A stretch of DNA of 64,000 bases from Sipunculus nudus (taxonomy: Eukaryota > Annelida > Sipuncula > Golfingiida > Sipunculidae): assembly GCA_026874595.1 (NCBI GenBank), contig CM049317.1:27715401-27779400 (forward strand), read 5' to 3'. Within the stretch, counting starts at the first letter, position 1; each line of letters opens with the position of its first letter. Position numbers and translations under genes: made by a program. The notes below the pieces were generated by a model. The model worked only from the letters and a program-made list of their open reading frames with translations, was not told where the DNA came from and did not search any database. Below, piece by piece: positions 1 through 10,904 of the stretch.

Positions 1-1240
1 GCTGGCGGAATATAGGTCACCATGACCCATTTAGGTTTCCTAAGAGATGTGCCTAGAAGCTCCCTTGCTTTTGTGAGAGAAGATTCTGGACTTAACAGAC
101 ACAATTTGTGCCTATCTGACACTCATGGTGCTCATATGATATCCTTTTCCTGTAGGTTGCTAAATATAGGTCACCATAATAGAAGTTTCTAGGCCTAATA
201 GATAAAATTTGTGCCCTGCCTGACTGTTAAGATGTTCAAACCATTTTCCGGCCCATAGGTCACAGAATATAGGTTACCATGACCTTCTTTCAGGTTTTTA
301 AGGAAATTTGCCAAGGACGTCTCAGAATTAACATTAGAAGATTCTAGTCCTAGTCCTGCTTTTAACCATCCCAGGGTGTTGCGATAGAAGTTACTTAGCT
401 CAACAGATAGGATTTGTGCCCCTTTGACATAAGGGGGGACAAAATCCAATTTTGACATGTAGGTCACAAAATATAGGTCAACATGACCTAATTTCAGGTT
501 TCCAAGGAGACTTCCCTTGAACCTCCTAGGATATTGTGTTAGAAGATTCTAGGCCTAACAGATGCGATTTTTCCCCAGCTGACATTCAGGGATTTCACAT
601 TACATCTTTTGCCTAGACCCCGAAGAATAAAGGTCACAGTGACCTAATTTCAGGTTTCCATGGACATATGCCTAGGATCTCAATATATGTCATGTTCGAG
701 GATTTTAGACCAAATAGGAACAATTTGTGCCGCATCTGACTCTCTGGGTGCTCAAAATTGTGTTCATAACCAAATATAGGTCACCATGACCTAATTTCAT
801 TTATCTAAGGAGATTTGCCTGGAAACTCCAAGGATATTGTGTTAGAAGATTCTTGGCCTTATAGGTACGATTTGTCCCCATCTGACATTCGGGGTATCCA
901 TATGATATCTTTTCCCTATAGGTCGTCGAATATATGTCACAGTGACCTAATTTCAGGTTTCCAAGGACACTTGCCTAAGACCTTCCCAAGTGTGACGTAA
1001 GGAAATGCTAGGCCTAATGGATAAAATATGTGTCCCATCTGTCTATCTGGGTACTCAAATCATGTTTTTGGCCCGTAGGTCACGAAATATAGGTCACTAT
1101 GACCTAATTTCAGGTTTCCAAGGACCCCCCAGGATGTAATGTTAGAAGTTTCTTGGACTAACAGTTACAGTTGCCCTGTTAACGGCCGGACGGACGCCGG
1201 ACAAAGAGTTGATTGCTAGAGCTCAGATGACTTACCGTCA
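1..1240 (-). repeat. Tandem-repeat element with ~155-bp units and a palindromic end (family copy A)
   Basis: About eight units of roughly 155 bp are visible. Each repeats a block containing AGGTCAC-ATGACCTAATTTC, GGTTTCCAAGGA and a TTAGAAGATTCTAGGCCTA-like stretch. The right end (about 1175-1240) holds GTTAACGGCCGGACGGACGCC followed by AGCTCAGATGACTT...CACCTGAGCT. This is the reverse complement of the head of the element at 20108, so this copy runs on the minus strand and its tail lies beyond the left window edge. The family identity is seen directly; the transposon class is unknown to me. Confidence 0.75.
475..1105. promoter_or_regulatory. Array of ERE-like palindromes (AGGTCAnnnTGACCT)
   Basis: Four perfect inverted repeats of the half-site AGGTCA with a 3-bp spacer lie at 475-489, 631-645, 778-792 and 1091-1105. 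One-mismatch versions lie at 14-28, 271-285 and 934-948, and a decayed one at 168-182. They recur because they are part of the ~155-bp repeat unit. The motif matches the consensus estrogen-response element and related nuclear-receptor sites. Any binding or effect on a gene is inference. Confidence 0.4.
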
Positions 1241-3006
1241 CCTGAGCTAAAACGCGATGCAAAGACGGGAAAAACATGAATTATTTACAATTTCAACACA
1301 ACAACCGAAAACAAAAGTGACAATTACCCACAAACTTATTGTCAACACAGTTTCCCTATTGGGTAAAACGTCGACAGGAATTATTGTTATCTGTTATAAA
1401 GGATATAAAATGTAACAGTTATTAAGTATTACTGATGAGAATTATTGGTAAGTCTTGTTTTCAAATTAAAGTGTTTTGTATTTCACTATATATAGCAGCA
1501 AATACTAGCATTATACTTAAATAAAACGTTTCCAATGAAGTTGGAGAAAGAAAAGAATGAAACTTGCGAAGGATATTTTTGGCTGTGCTTGAAACACATC
1601 GTCATTATGAAAATTAAAACGACGAAACCAGCACCAACTGTGACTAGATGGAGTGGTGAAACGAAACGTGCCACATTATCGGCTAATAAAGATGTGAAAG
1701 CATTAATGTTCTTTCATCATGGTATAAATTGCCAGAGAAAATCTTAATACATGTCAGAACTCATGTCTTGACAATAATAAAATACACACACTTTAATAAA
1801 TGATACATAATTAATAAATATTTTAAGGTATGTAGTCAAAGAATACCATATTTTCAAGCTATTTGTCGAGGGTAATTAATTAAGTGAGGTTTTAGCCATG
1901 GTAAAATTTGGTATGTATAGTAATGTCTTGATTATTCAGTATCAACTAATTGTTGAAAGGTTTTAGGTGTTTCCGGTGTGTTCACTTACGTTGAACTGTC
2001 GAATGTATTCTGAAGAGTTCCTCCTAAACTGAAGAATATTTACCTCATTTTAGTGTTTCTCATGTGGGTATTGTTGGCATAGTATTAGGTATAAAGGAGG
2101 ATTTTTATTTGTATGATTACAATTCTTAAGGCATGAAATAAGCCTCATTCTTGAAATCATAGTATGATATAACATAATGAATGATACAAATTTGGTATGA
2201 TATTGAACAAGTACGAAATTTACTCGCTCATATTTAGTCGCTCAAGACGTAGCATAGAAAGTTGTACCTTCCACACACATATACCAATGTTTCTGGTCAG
2301 AGTCAACAAGTTCCTATGAAGTTTTGATGATGGCGCATGTTTTCCCCGACGGTTCCTCTTGTATGTCCCATTCGCCAATGTAAAAAAACTAAAATTAAAA
2401 AAATTGCGCTTGCTAACATATAATTTAATCACTCTTGATATTTCCACCCCTACCCCCCCCCCCCCGCTCGGCCACCCAAAGACACCCTTTGCCTTACATC
2501 TGATTAGAACGCATTGTTTCTTCAGATGGCCTGAGTAGAAAATTATTGGAAGAAAATTGGATATTTTTTTTACAAATAATATTTGCTGCCAATAACACGT
2601 TTCAAGGAATATCCATTAACTGATAAGGCACAATGCGGATTCATAAACATTTGGACAAGCATTGGTAGAAATATCAGTTGGTTTAGTATTATCTAGATTC
2701 TAGTGTTATATTTCTTCCTGGGAAGCTTGATTATCAAAGTAAATTAGGCTAAAGTAACAAGCCACAGGTCCCTGCTTTCCAACTACCTCGAGTAAGCCCA
2801 ATCAAAACATCCCTCTTTCTGTATAGTCTTTTCAACTTGCTTTGGTACATCATTAACTGTTATCAGTTGACCCTTTCGGTTCCTTCACTCTGATGTCGCT
2901 TGATAAAATGTATCATTTTTATTGATCATCAAAGTCATCTTGGGTAATATTATGGCATGTTGTTGTTTTACAGCTGGAGCACTCTTTAGGCTTGCAACTG
3001 CATGTA
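1241..3006. other. AT-rich spacer without a recognised gene
   Basis: No homologue is recognised. A minus-strand open frame at 1486-1674 has a hydrophobic stretch (LVTVGAGFVVLIFIMTMCF) after a short N-terminus, which could be a membrane-anchor exon, but no partner exons or family signature are visible. A poly-C run lies at about 2451-2465. Confidence 0.4.
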
Positions 3007-3136
3007 ACCAAGCCCTTATATATACATTATTATAAAGATAACAGGAACCAAAAAGAACACACATGTAAAGTAACAAAGCCCTTATATATACATTATTATA
3101 AAGATAACAGGAACCACCAAAAACACACATGTAAAG
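3007..3136. repeat. Direct tandem duplication, ~65-bp unit
   Basis: The stretch AAGCCCTTATATATACATTA with its following sequence to ACACACATGTAAAG occurs twice back to back (about 3009-3067 and 3076-3136) with only a few differences, so this is a recent local duplication. Confidence 0.85.
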
Positions 3137-4799
3137 AGCTAGAGCAATGTCGCCGAGATGTTACATGATATCGGTTGAAATACTAACTGATAAATGTACT
3201 TATCTTCTGATTTATAAATATAACCTGGTTTTAAAGAGAAACAGTCTACAGAATATCTCTTTTATAAACCTCTAGTGAAAACACATATCTGGTCCTTTCT
3301 CCTGGTCAGTATTGGCTTATCCGTTTGATATATACACCATGATAGTTTTCTTTTAAATTATGGTTTAAAATTCCTTCTAGAAAAATCTATGAGGGAACGT
3401 ATGTTTTACGTGCAAAATGGAAACTAAGAATGACTGAGATGTTTTTATAGCCCAACGAAAGACTTCGAAAACTTTCAACGAAATAATTTAGTATAATAAA
3501 ATGTAGTAACATATTAAAAGTCCCAAAGCATATGATCACTGTCAGAATATTGCAATGTTTAATTGATATATTTAGATTTATTTCATATTTACTGCATTCA
3601 TTTACTCAAGATGCCCATTCCCATTTTGCCAAACCATGCAACACAGATATTTTCGATTATAGCCTTTACAATAATCAACATATTCCCAGGGCATTGTAGA
3701 AACGGCCTATTATTAAATATATTTTAGCAATGTATAGTGAACCAACTGATAATGAAAAACATACAAAGATCCACAAAATACTGTAGATAACAGATCGAAG
3801 CTTTTCATCCTTAATCGTATAATATACCGGGGATAGTTGTTAGTTATTTATCTGTTACTTATCACACTTCAGTATTTGCACTACCATAATTGTCCATATT
3901 GATCATGTAAACACGTCTGCATTAGGCAATTTTTGTCTCCTGGTTATACAAAATTGTCATTCCACTTCATGAGATCTAACTATACTGATAAAACCACCTG
4001 AATAATAGGTAAACTAATTATTAATAAAATAGTAAATAACCATCATTTGGGTATGTCAGCTTATATACTTAAAGTATACAGCTCCTGTCAACATAAATAA
4101 CATCGTGGATATATTACTTACTAATTTATAACAATATTAATCTGTCATAATAAAAATTATTAACATTTTTTCTGCTCTTCGGTTATCACTTAAATATAAA
4201 ATGGTGAAACTTTTTAGTCATATTTTATAATTATATTACCATGCATAATAAGAGTCCACAATTTCTATGCACTGGTGATAATACAAACATAAATAAACCG
4301 TATTATAACTTTTTATTACAACTGTGTTATAATATTTTACTTCGATCCTAAAAAATGAAACCCTTTATATATTTATTCATAAAATGTTAGTTATATTTTT
4401 AGTATGTGCTGTCATTGATTATGCAACGTTATCTTCGAGTTAACATTGTGCATTATTAATGATAAATTTCGAAAGACGTGTTTTATGCTTTTCTGATTCC
4501 TAATTTAGCGGGTCCATGATTTTATTATTTGTATATGCCTTTTCCCGTGTATGATATTCTTTTTGAATAGTAAGTTAGCTAAATTCCTTTAGCTGTGACA
4601 TAATATATTGGTTATACAACAATATTGTGCAAATGATACGTGGTCTTCAAAATGGATTATGCTCCGTAGGTGCCTAACAAATGCTAAATATTCAAAAAGG
4701 AGATCTAGTTATCATTTCTTAATATTTTGCTTCATTCATGTTCACAGCTGCACTTGTTGTGCTTAAAGGTATGTGCTTCATACGATATTCTGGCACTGG

Positions 4800-5280
4800 A
4801 CCTGTCGATTGTGTTTGGATTCAAAGCAAAAAATACCTTAATATAAATACCTTATAAATATCGGTAGATATATCGGCTATTATGTAAAACATGTTTAACA
4901 TTGCTAGTATTGGCATATACGCCGTGCCGTGATGTTTCGCTAGGCAAAATGTAATGTTCAGCGGGATAACTGATATAAAAAGCCATTTAGGTCAACAAGT
5001 GTAGAGCCTCAGCTGCAGTGATACAATTGGGTTCAAAGCCAAATGTACTATACGTAGGGATCAAACCCGAATGACCACAATCCACAATGTGTGCATATGC
5101 TTGCTACATAAAAGGCTATCGGGTTCTTCCTTTAAGTGCATATGATCCATATAATGGAAAGGTTTAAACTGTAGAAATGTATGAACTTCATACGAAATAC
5201 CGACATTGTAACTATCAACCGTGTTTGGATTCAAAGCCAACATTCCCTGTTATGAAAACCGTATAAATGTCGGTAGTGCA
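4800..5280. repeat. Internal direct repeats around TGTGTTTGGATTCAAAGC
   Basis: Two related blocks (about 4768-4870 and 5180-5275) share CTTCATACGA, GTGTTTGGATTCAAAGC and TATAAAT-TCGGTAG. Between them lies a block (4915-5100) that matches 8865-9055. Confidence 0.6.
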
Positions 5281-5542
5281 AATTAATGCATTGCTCGTTC
5301 AAATGTTATGGAATACTGACGATGCCATGTGAAGAGACACAATAATGCTAATGGTTTGTGCACAGAGAATGTTTGTATACAGTGACTAGCATATGCATAA
5401 ACATGCCAAAATGTGACGTATATATCTTTGATTTAAAATATCTCTATCAGACAATACTCAGAAAAGAATATCCTCTTAACATACAGATAAAGAGGCAGGC
5501 AACGCTGTGTTCACGAAACGAATATAAAAGGGACATATAAGC

Positions 5543-5590
5543 ATGTCTCCAACAGAGTCTATACATCGACCAGAGATCCAATATACCAAG
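5543..5590 (+). CDS. Candidate alternative first exon of the ALDH1-like gene (copy 1)
   Basis: An ATG opens 16 codons reading MSPTESIHRPEIQYTK and ends in AAG followed by the donor GTAGGG. Length, phase 0 end and the PEIxYTK ending match exon 1 at 16374-16421 ([16 protein letters not shown]), and the first intron bases also agree (GTAGGGATATAGCT against GTAGGGTTATAGCT). In ALDH1 proteins this tail is directly followed by IFINNEW, which is how exon 2 at 19803 starts. It could be an alternative first exon or the remnant of a duplicated gene whose other exons are gone; no other ALDH exon lies between 5590 and 16374. A TATAAAAGG sits only 12-20 bp before the ATG, too close to serve as a TATA box for this ATG. 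Confidence 0.55.
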
Positions 5591-6769
5591 GTAGGGATAT
5601 AGCTGACCGGATTCTTTAAATGTTTAAACGATACGGACAAAGCTGTGCCACATATGCATACTGTGTGAAAATGTCTCTATTCTTGCATATGTTTAGAGTG
5701 GAGGCTTATTGTTTGCTTTTTTTATTTTCAATTCCGCGTTTTTGCCGTATGAAAGATGTTTGTCTATAAAATCGACTAGGCTAAAGATTGCTTTGCTAAT
5801 ATACAAAAGAGGCCTTATAAACAATGGTTTTTTTTATTTTTTTTTTAAATTAGTTGAATTTTATACATCATGCAAAAAAACTTAATTTTACGAACAATTG
5901 GGATTTATTATGCAAATATCACGTTGAAAGAAACCAATACCCAGAAAACGGTATAGATATAGTGTGATCGATCGGAAGATGGGGACAATATAAAGGATAA
6001 TGCCTTTGTGCTCAAAAGCATATATCCATCTATACGAAAAAAGGCATTGCAAATTAATAGAAAGAGCACCAACAGAACGCATCCATGCGCCAACATACCT
6101 CGGCATCCAGGCTCACCTTCATATTTAATCAACTGATATCCCGACATTACACAACAAAAAAAACATTGACAATATGAGTCATATCGACTTTAAACATAAT
6201 TAGATGCAAACGCCTATAATATCCTTCCTTTCACAAGAGTCCAGTAAAAATCATTGAGAACGTTCGGAGATTGTGTTTGTTTTTTTTTTGTAAAGAAATA
6301 TGTCTAATGTCTGTTTACTTATGCTCTGATTGATTGATTTAAACAAAGACACCAAGCCTACTAGAGGGAGAAGCTCAACCCCCCACCCCCAACCCCCAGC
6401 TCTCTCGACTGAAGGTATAGACGTTCTATTCCAACAATGCACTGGGATTCTCAATTCACCAGCGGCCAAGGTATAATGTTGTAAATAGGGTAAAATTGTT
6501 GGATAATATGTAAAAATGTAGGATGTGCAAAATATTATAAGGAATAAGTAATATTTTATAAGCATGCCGTATACGTATGTGAAATGAAAATAGATGTTTT
6601 CTTGAAATGAAGTAGATTTTATTTTAAAGTGTGACAGCTGACACAAGTATTCTCGTCCAGTACTTGCTTGAAGTGTTAAAGCGTTATCATTGGGTCCACC
6701 GATATATACTAAATCTGCTTACTGCAATGCTTTAAAGAGAGGTTTTGGGATATAACCTGACATATTACA
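5591..6769. other. Spacer between the two duplicated segments
   Basis: Poly-A/T-rich and C-rich stretches only (for example 6379-6398). No supported gene. A minus-strand ATG frame at 6147 followed by a GTGAGC donor-like site is too short to call. Confidence 0.35.
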
Positions 6770-8125
6770 AATGGATTGCAGAAACAATGTATTACTTTGA
6801 TATATCTGATTAATGTATACTGACCCAACTGACAATAACAAACATACAACGATCAACAAAATAATGCAGACACAAGCCGTATCATGAATAAATGGTGAAT
6901 GAACCCTTAGTTAACAGATCGAAGTTTTCATTCTTTGATTGTATGATATACAAAGGGATAATTGTAAATTATTTATACGTTTTATATCAGGCTTCAGTAT
7001 TTGCATAACCACAATTGCCAATTATCATTCCCATGAAAATATAATTTCGTGTTGATTATGTAAACACCCCTGCCATGAAGCAAAATTTCTCTCCTGGTTA
7101 TACCCAATTATCGCCCAACTTGATGGGATCTAACTATCATGCTTAAAAACTGTAATTAGTAAAAAATAGTAAATAACCATCATTAGTGATATATCAATGT
7201 ATATACCTTATGTATGCTTTTATATCGTTTAGATAGATTTAGTTATGAAAAATCTAAATCGTTGAAAACACCATTGAAACTCCCCTCCCCCCCCCCCCAA
7301 AAAAAAGTCTTCTCAATAAGAGTTAACAATTGCTATGTACTAGTAATAATACTTACATAAATAACCGTTACTATAATTATTAATACATTTTTATTATATT
7401 TTACTTTAATCCTGAAATAAAAAAAACTATTATATAATTATTCATAAAATATTGTGATCATTTTTTGTATGTGCTGTAATTTTTTTAAGTTATCTTCGAG
7501 GTTACACTATGCATTATTAATGATATATTTCGAAATATATTTTTTGAGTATACGGAATTCTAGTTTAACGGGTTCATTGTTTTATTGTCAGTATATGCCT
7601 TTTCCCGGGTCTGATATTATTCGTAAATAGTTTGTTTGCTCAATACCTCTGGTTATGATATGATATATTGTTTATATAACAATATTATGCAAACGATACA
7701 TTGTCTTCAAAGTGAATTATGCTATGTAAATATGCTAAATATCTACAAAGGAGATATATTCATACTTTGAAGGTCATTTTTTTCTGTTTTCTTAATGTTT
7801 TGCTTGATCCGTGATTAAAGTTGCCTGTAAATATGCTACACTATATGGACGCTTTTAGTGCAGACTAATAGTTTGTACACATATAGAGAATGATCGTACA
7901 TGGAGACTGAACACCTGACAATAAAAAACACACAAAGTTTAACTAGTATATATGGGTGTTGATGAAAGAAAAAAGCCCTGTTAGGTAGTACTAAAAATGT
8001 CCCTTTAACATAAATAGATAAACCCCCCTCATTATCGAAGCCAACGTTGTGTTCAAGATACGAATAAGAACGAAAAAATGAGCATGTCTCCACCAGAGTC
8101 AACCAGAGATAAAATATACCAAGGC
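6770..8125 (+). repeat. Duplicated upstream segment, copy 2
   Basis: Diverged copy of 3690-5600. It ends in a damaged exon-1 copy at 8084-8123 and lacks the roughly 550-bp insert of copy 1. A C-run plus A-run lies at about 7285-7306. Confidence 0.65.
8084..8123 (+). pseudogene. Damaged ALDH exon-1 copy (copy 2)
   Basis: The sequence starts ATGTCTCCACCAGAGTC and ends ATATACCAAG, as in the copy at 5543, but is 40 instead of 48 bases long. The 8-base deletion moves the end out of phase with ALDH exon 2, and the donor is GCAGGG instead of GTAGGG. Both changes suggest a non-functional relic. Confidence 0.6.
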
Positions 8126-8514
8126 AGGGATACAGTGAGCTGACCACCAGTACTTCCTTAGTCCACATTTTAGAAGTCATTCAGCCCTAGAGACCTAGCT
8201 ACCTCTAAATGCATAGTGCATAGATATATATCTCTATCCGAGCACAATTATATAGGGGAGGGCACACACTTTGGGCCCTGGCTCGAGCAGAATCTACCGA
8301 CCGACATGCAGCATACGGGTCATGCGTTTTTACGTAAATAAGAAAAGGAAAAATTGATGAAAATAAAAAGATATTTGGGGTAAAAGTGATTAGAATGTCA
8401 TTGGATATGTAACTAAAATGGACAAGAATTGAACTTTTTTTTATTTTTTATTGAGGGGAGGGGGGGGGGATAGCTGCCCCCTTTGCCCCCCTCTGGATCC
8501 GGCCCTGGTGTAAT

Positions 8515-8829
8515 CAGGCGCGGATCCAGGATTTTTTCGCAGAGAGGGGTCAACGGGTGTCATGCATAAAATTGTCTTAAAAAATGGTGTTTGGTTAAGA
8601 GCGGGGGGAGGGCGGGGTCACGACCCTCAAAAGATTAGTCTAAAAAAAGATCGTTGGTTGAGAGCAGCCCCCCCCCCCCCCTATTGGATCCGCGCCTGTG
8701 TAAAACATGTATGGTTAAGAGCGGGGGGAAGGGCGGGGTCACGACCCCCAAAAGATTTGTCTAAAAAAAGGTCGTTGGTTGAGAGCAGCCCCCCCCCCCT
8801 CCCCCCCCCCCCCATTGGATCCGCGCCTG
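8515..8829. mobile_element. Short TIR element (MITE-like) with partial tandem copy
   Basis: CAGGCGCGGATCC at 8515 is matched by its inverted form GGATCCGCGCCTG ending at 8698, enclosing about 184 bp. The right part, from GGTTAAGAGCGGGGGG through poly-C to GGATCCGCGCCTG, is repeated and ends again at 8829. Both right ends are followed by TGTAA, and the left end is preceded by TGTAAT, which may be a target duplication. CA...TG ends fit hAT-like elements, but the superfamily is inferred. Confidence 0.6.
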
Positions 8830-8864
8830 TGTAATACATGTATAATATTGCTGGCAAAGAAAAA

Positions 8865-9055
8865 TATACGCCGTGCTGTGATGTTTCGCTAGATAATATT
8901 TGATGTTCAATGGGATTATTGATATAATAAGCTGTCCAGGGCACCAGCGTAAAGACTCTCCTGCAGTGATACACGTGGGTTTACAGCCAACTGTAGTATA
9001 CATAGACACGCACGACAACAATCCACCGTGTGTGCACACGCTTGTGTTGGTGTCA
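8865..9055 (+). repeat. Second copy of the 4915-5100 block
   Basis: Shared landmarks: GCCGTGCTGTGATGTTTCGC, ATGTTCA-GGGAT, GCAGTGATACA and CAATCCAC-TGTGTGCA. In copy 1 this block lies before the exon-1 copy; here it lies after the damaged one, so the region was rearranged. Confidence 0.7.
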
Positions 9056-9189
9056 ATAAATATAAAGGTCTTCTCAGCCCGGATATGAATAAACATTGCC
9101 ACCGCATAGCAGTGCATCCCAATCTCCGACGGAAGCACAATTAGACTGGATGTATTAAAAAGCAAATGTTAAATCAGTTGGGCAATTAG

Positions 9190-10720
9190 GTGACACTTGA
9201 CCTCTAGCCTTGGCACCTCAAAAACCACAGGTTCCTTTCATCAATTTCATAATTGGTAGGTGAGCTATATGTGCAAGATTGAAGGTTGGGGATATAAATT
9301 ATGGCTTAAAACTTTCAAACAATTGGGTATTGTGACCTGGGGATAAAACTCTGACTTAAAACTTTCAAGGAAGTGGGTACTGTCATCTTGAATTTGACCG
9401 AGTGATCTTAAAATTGATAGGGGTTTTCCACATGTGAGCCACATGTTCTAGATTGAAGATTTGACAGATGGGTCAGATGAAAGATTGACAAGATAAACAT
9501 GCCGTTTCGCTTTAATTGTTTATGGCCACCATTTTATTACATGTCGGGTCCGTCGAAATAATAGAAACACATTCAACAAGGACATCTGGTGGCAAGTCAA
9601 ACGAACCAGGGACCTTTCAACTTCCCATATATGCAAGCATTCATCATAGATTACATAATTTTATCGTATGTCTGTGTTTATCAAGTGCTTGAAAATAAGC
9701 TTAAAGATACGTTACAAACTTAACATGAATTACCCATAATTCATTATTTTTTTACGCAAAGTAAGCCAGAATCCCTCAACTTATATACTAAAAGGTAGGT
9801 GAATAGCTGGGTTTAAAATGTATCATTAAGTATTTTTTTTCAAGAGGTGACCCTGTGACCTTGCCGTCTGATCCGTTCTTTCGTCAATAGCAGGTGAGCC
9901 ATATGTCAGCGATTAAAACTTTAGCTTAAAATGCGTGCATCAATGTTCTTTCACGAACATTTCCCTGTGACTTGACCCTTTACTGGTTGACATTAAAGGC
10001 TATCGAGTTCTTCCTTTATGTGCAGATGAACCATATGTGAACGGTTTAGAGTTTGGGATAAAAGTTTTGACTTAATATACGTTTACAAGCTTTTCGAAGA
10101 CGTGGGCCTTGTAACCTTGGCACAAGTTTGCTCCCGTGACTGAAAATATCCAAATGAAATATTAAACCATTGGTAGTTGAACCATATATTGAATACGGCA
10201 GGGTTGAAATGAAAACATTCTAAAATAGCTTGCATTAAAATGCATCCACAATTTTTTTTTCCAGGAAGTCGGCCTCCTGACCTTGACCTTTGGCCCCGTG
10301 GCCTTAATAACAATTGGGTATTTCCATTTGGGGTTAGGTTAGCCACGTACGAAAGAAAAAAGGTTTGACATGTTATATTTAATTAGCTTAAAATCTATAT
10401 ACAAGCTTTTAATTGAAATAGGTTCTGTGACCTTGACCTTACACTCCGTGACCTCAGAATCGACAGGGATCTTCCACTTCTGGTAGTTGAGTCAGATGTG
10501 AAAGTTTCAAGGTTTATGATGAAAACTTTGCCTGAAATTGCTTTCACAATTTGTCTAAAGAAGTGAGTCATGTGACCTTAATCTTTGACCCCGTGACCTC
10601 AAAATCAACAAGGTTCTTCCTCTGTAGTTAGGTTAGCCAAATGTGAAAAACTTAAGCTTTGGGGTGAATAGTTTGGCTTAAATTCCTCTACAAGTTGTTA
10701 ACAGAAATGGGTACTGTGAC
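9190..10720 (+). repeat. Tandem-repeat array with ~150-bp units, TGACCTTGACCT-rich
   Basis: Successive diverged units share GTGACCTTGACCTTTGACCC, AAAATCAACAGGTTCTTCC-like text, GAGCCATATGTGAA and TTGGCTTAAA. Two exact TGACCTTGACCT sites lie at 10278-10289 and 10428-10439; degenerate ones lie near 9848, 9966 and 10575. The LTR retrotransposon is inserted at the right end, within a GTGAC of a unit. Confidence 0.7.
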
Positions 10721-10882
10721 TGTGATATTGTCAGATGCTGCCATCTGATGACTGATTGATGTACTAAACCACGCTATGTAACATGCATAACAGGCGTGAT
10801 ATTTTGCTTTGTATAAGTCTAGTTCCGGTATTAAAATGGCGGCACAGCCTAGCATGTGTTCTGTTCATTGAACAACACCACA
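10721..10882 (+). repeat. 5' LTR (162 bp)
   Basis: TG...CA-bounded direct repeat, matching 15320-15481 at 161 of 162 positions by visual comparison. GTGAC precedes it. It presumably holds the element's promoter, but no clear TATA box is evident. Confidence 0.93.
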
Positions 10883-10886
10883 TTTT

Positions 10887-10896
10887 TGGCGACGAG
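10887..10896 (+). other. Primer binding site, tRNA-Ser type
   Basis: TGGCGACGAG begins four bases after the 5' LTR. It is complementary to the 3' end (including CCA) of metazoan tRNA-Ser(GCU), whose acceptor stem ends CTCGTCG. The match seen is 10 bases. Confidence 0.7.
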
Positions 10897-10904
10897 CTCC
10901 GAAA

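Larger units (their letters stand above)
3690..5600 (+). repeat. Duplicated upstream segment, copy 1
   Basis: This segment aligns by eye with 6770-8125. Shared landmarks include ACAGATCGAAG, the CTTCAGTATTTGCA block, GTAAACAC, CTCCTGGTTATAC, GGGATCTAACTAT-like blocks, CAGTATATGCCTTTTCCCG-like blocks and the exon-1-like end with ATGTCTCCA. Copy 1 carries about 550 extra bases (roughly 4790-5340), part of which recurs separately at 8865-9055. The copies are well diverged by small indels, so the duplication is not recent. Confidence 0.65.

Noticed and set aside
6106-6147. Minus-strand ATG frame MSGYQLIKYE followed by a GTGAGC donor
   Set aside because: Ten codons are too few to distinguish from chance, and no downstream exon was seen.
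8562-9165. Several overlapping open frames on both strands rich in Gly, Pro and Arg
   Set aside because: They arise from G- and C-homopolymers of the MITE at 8515-8829.
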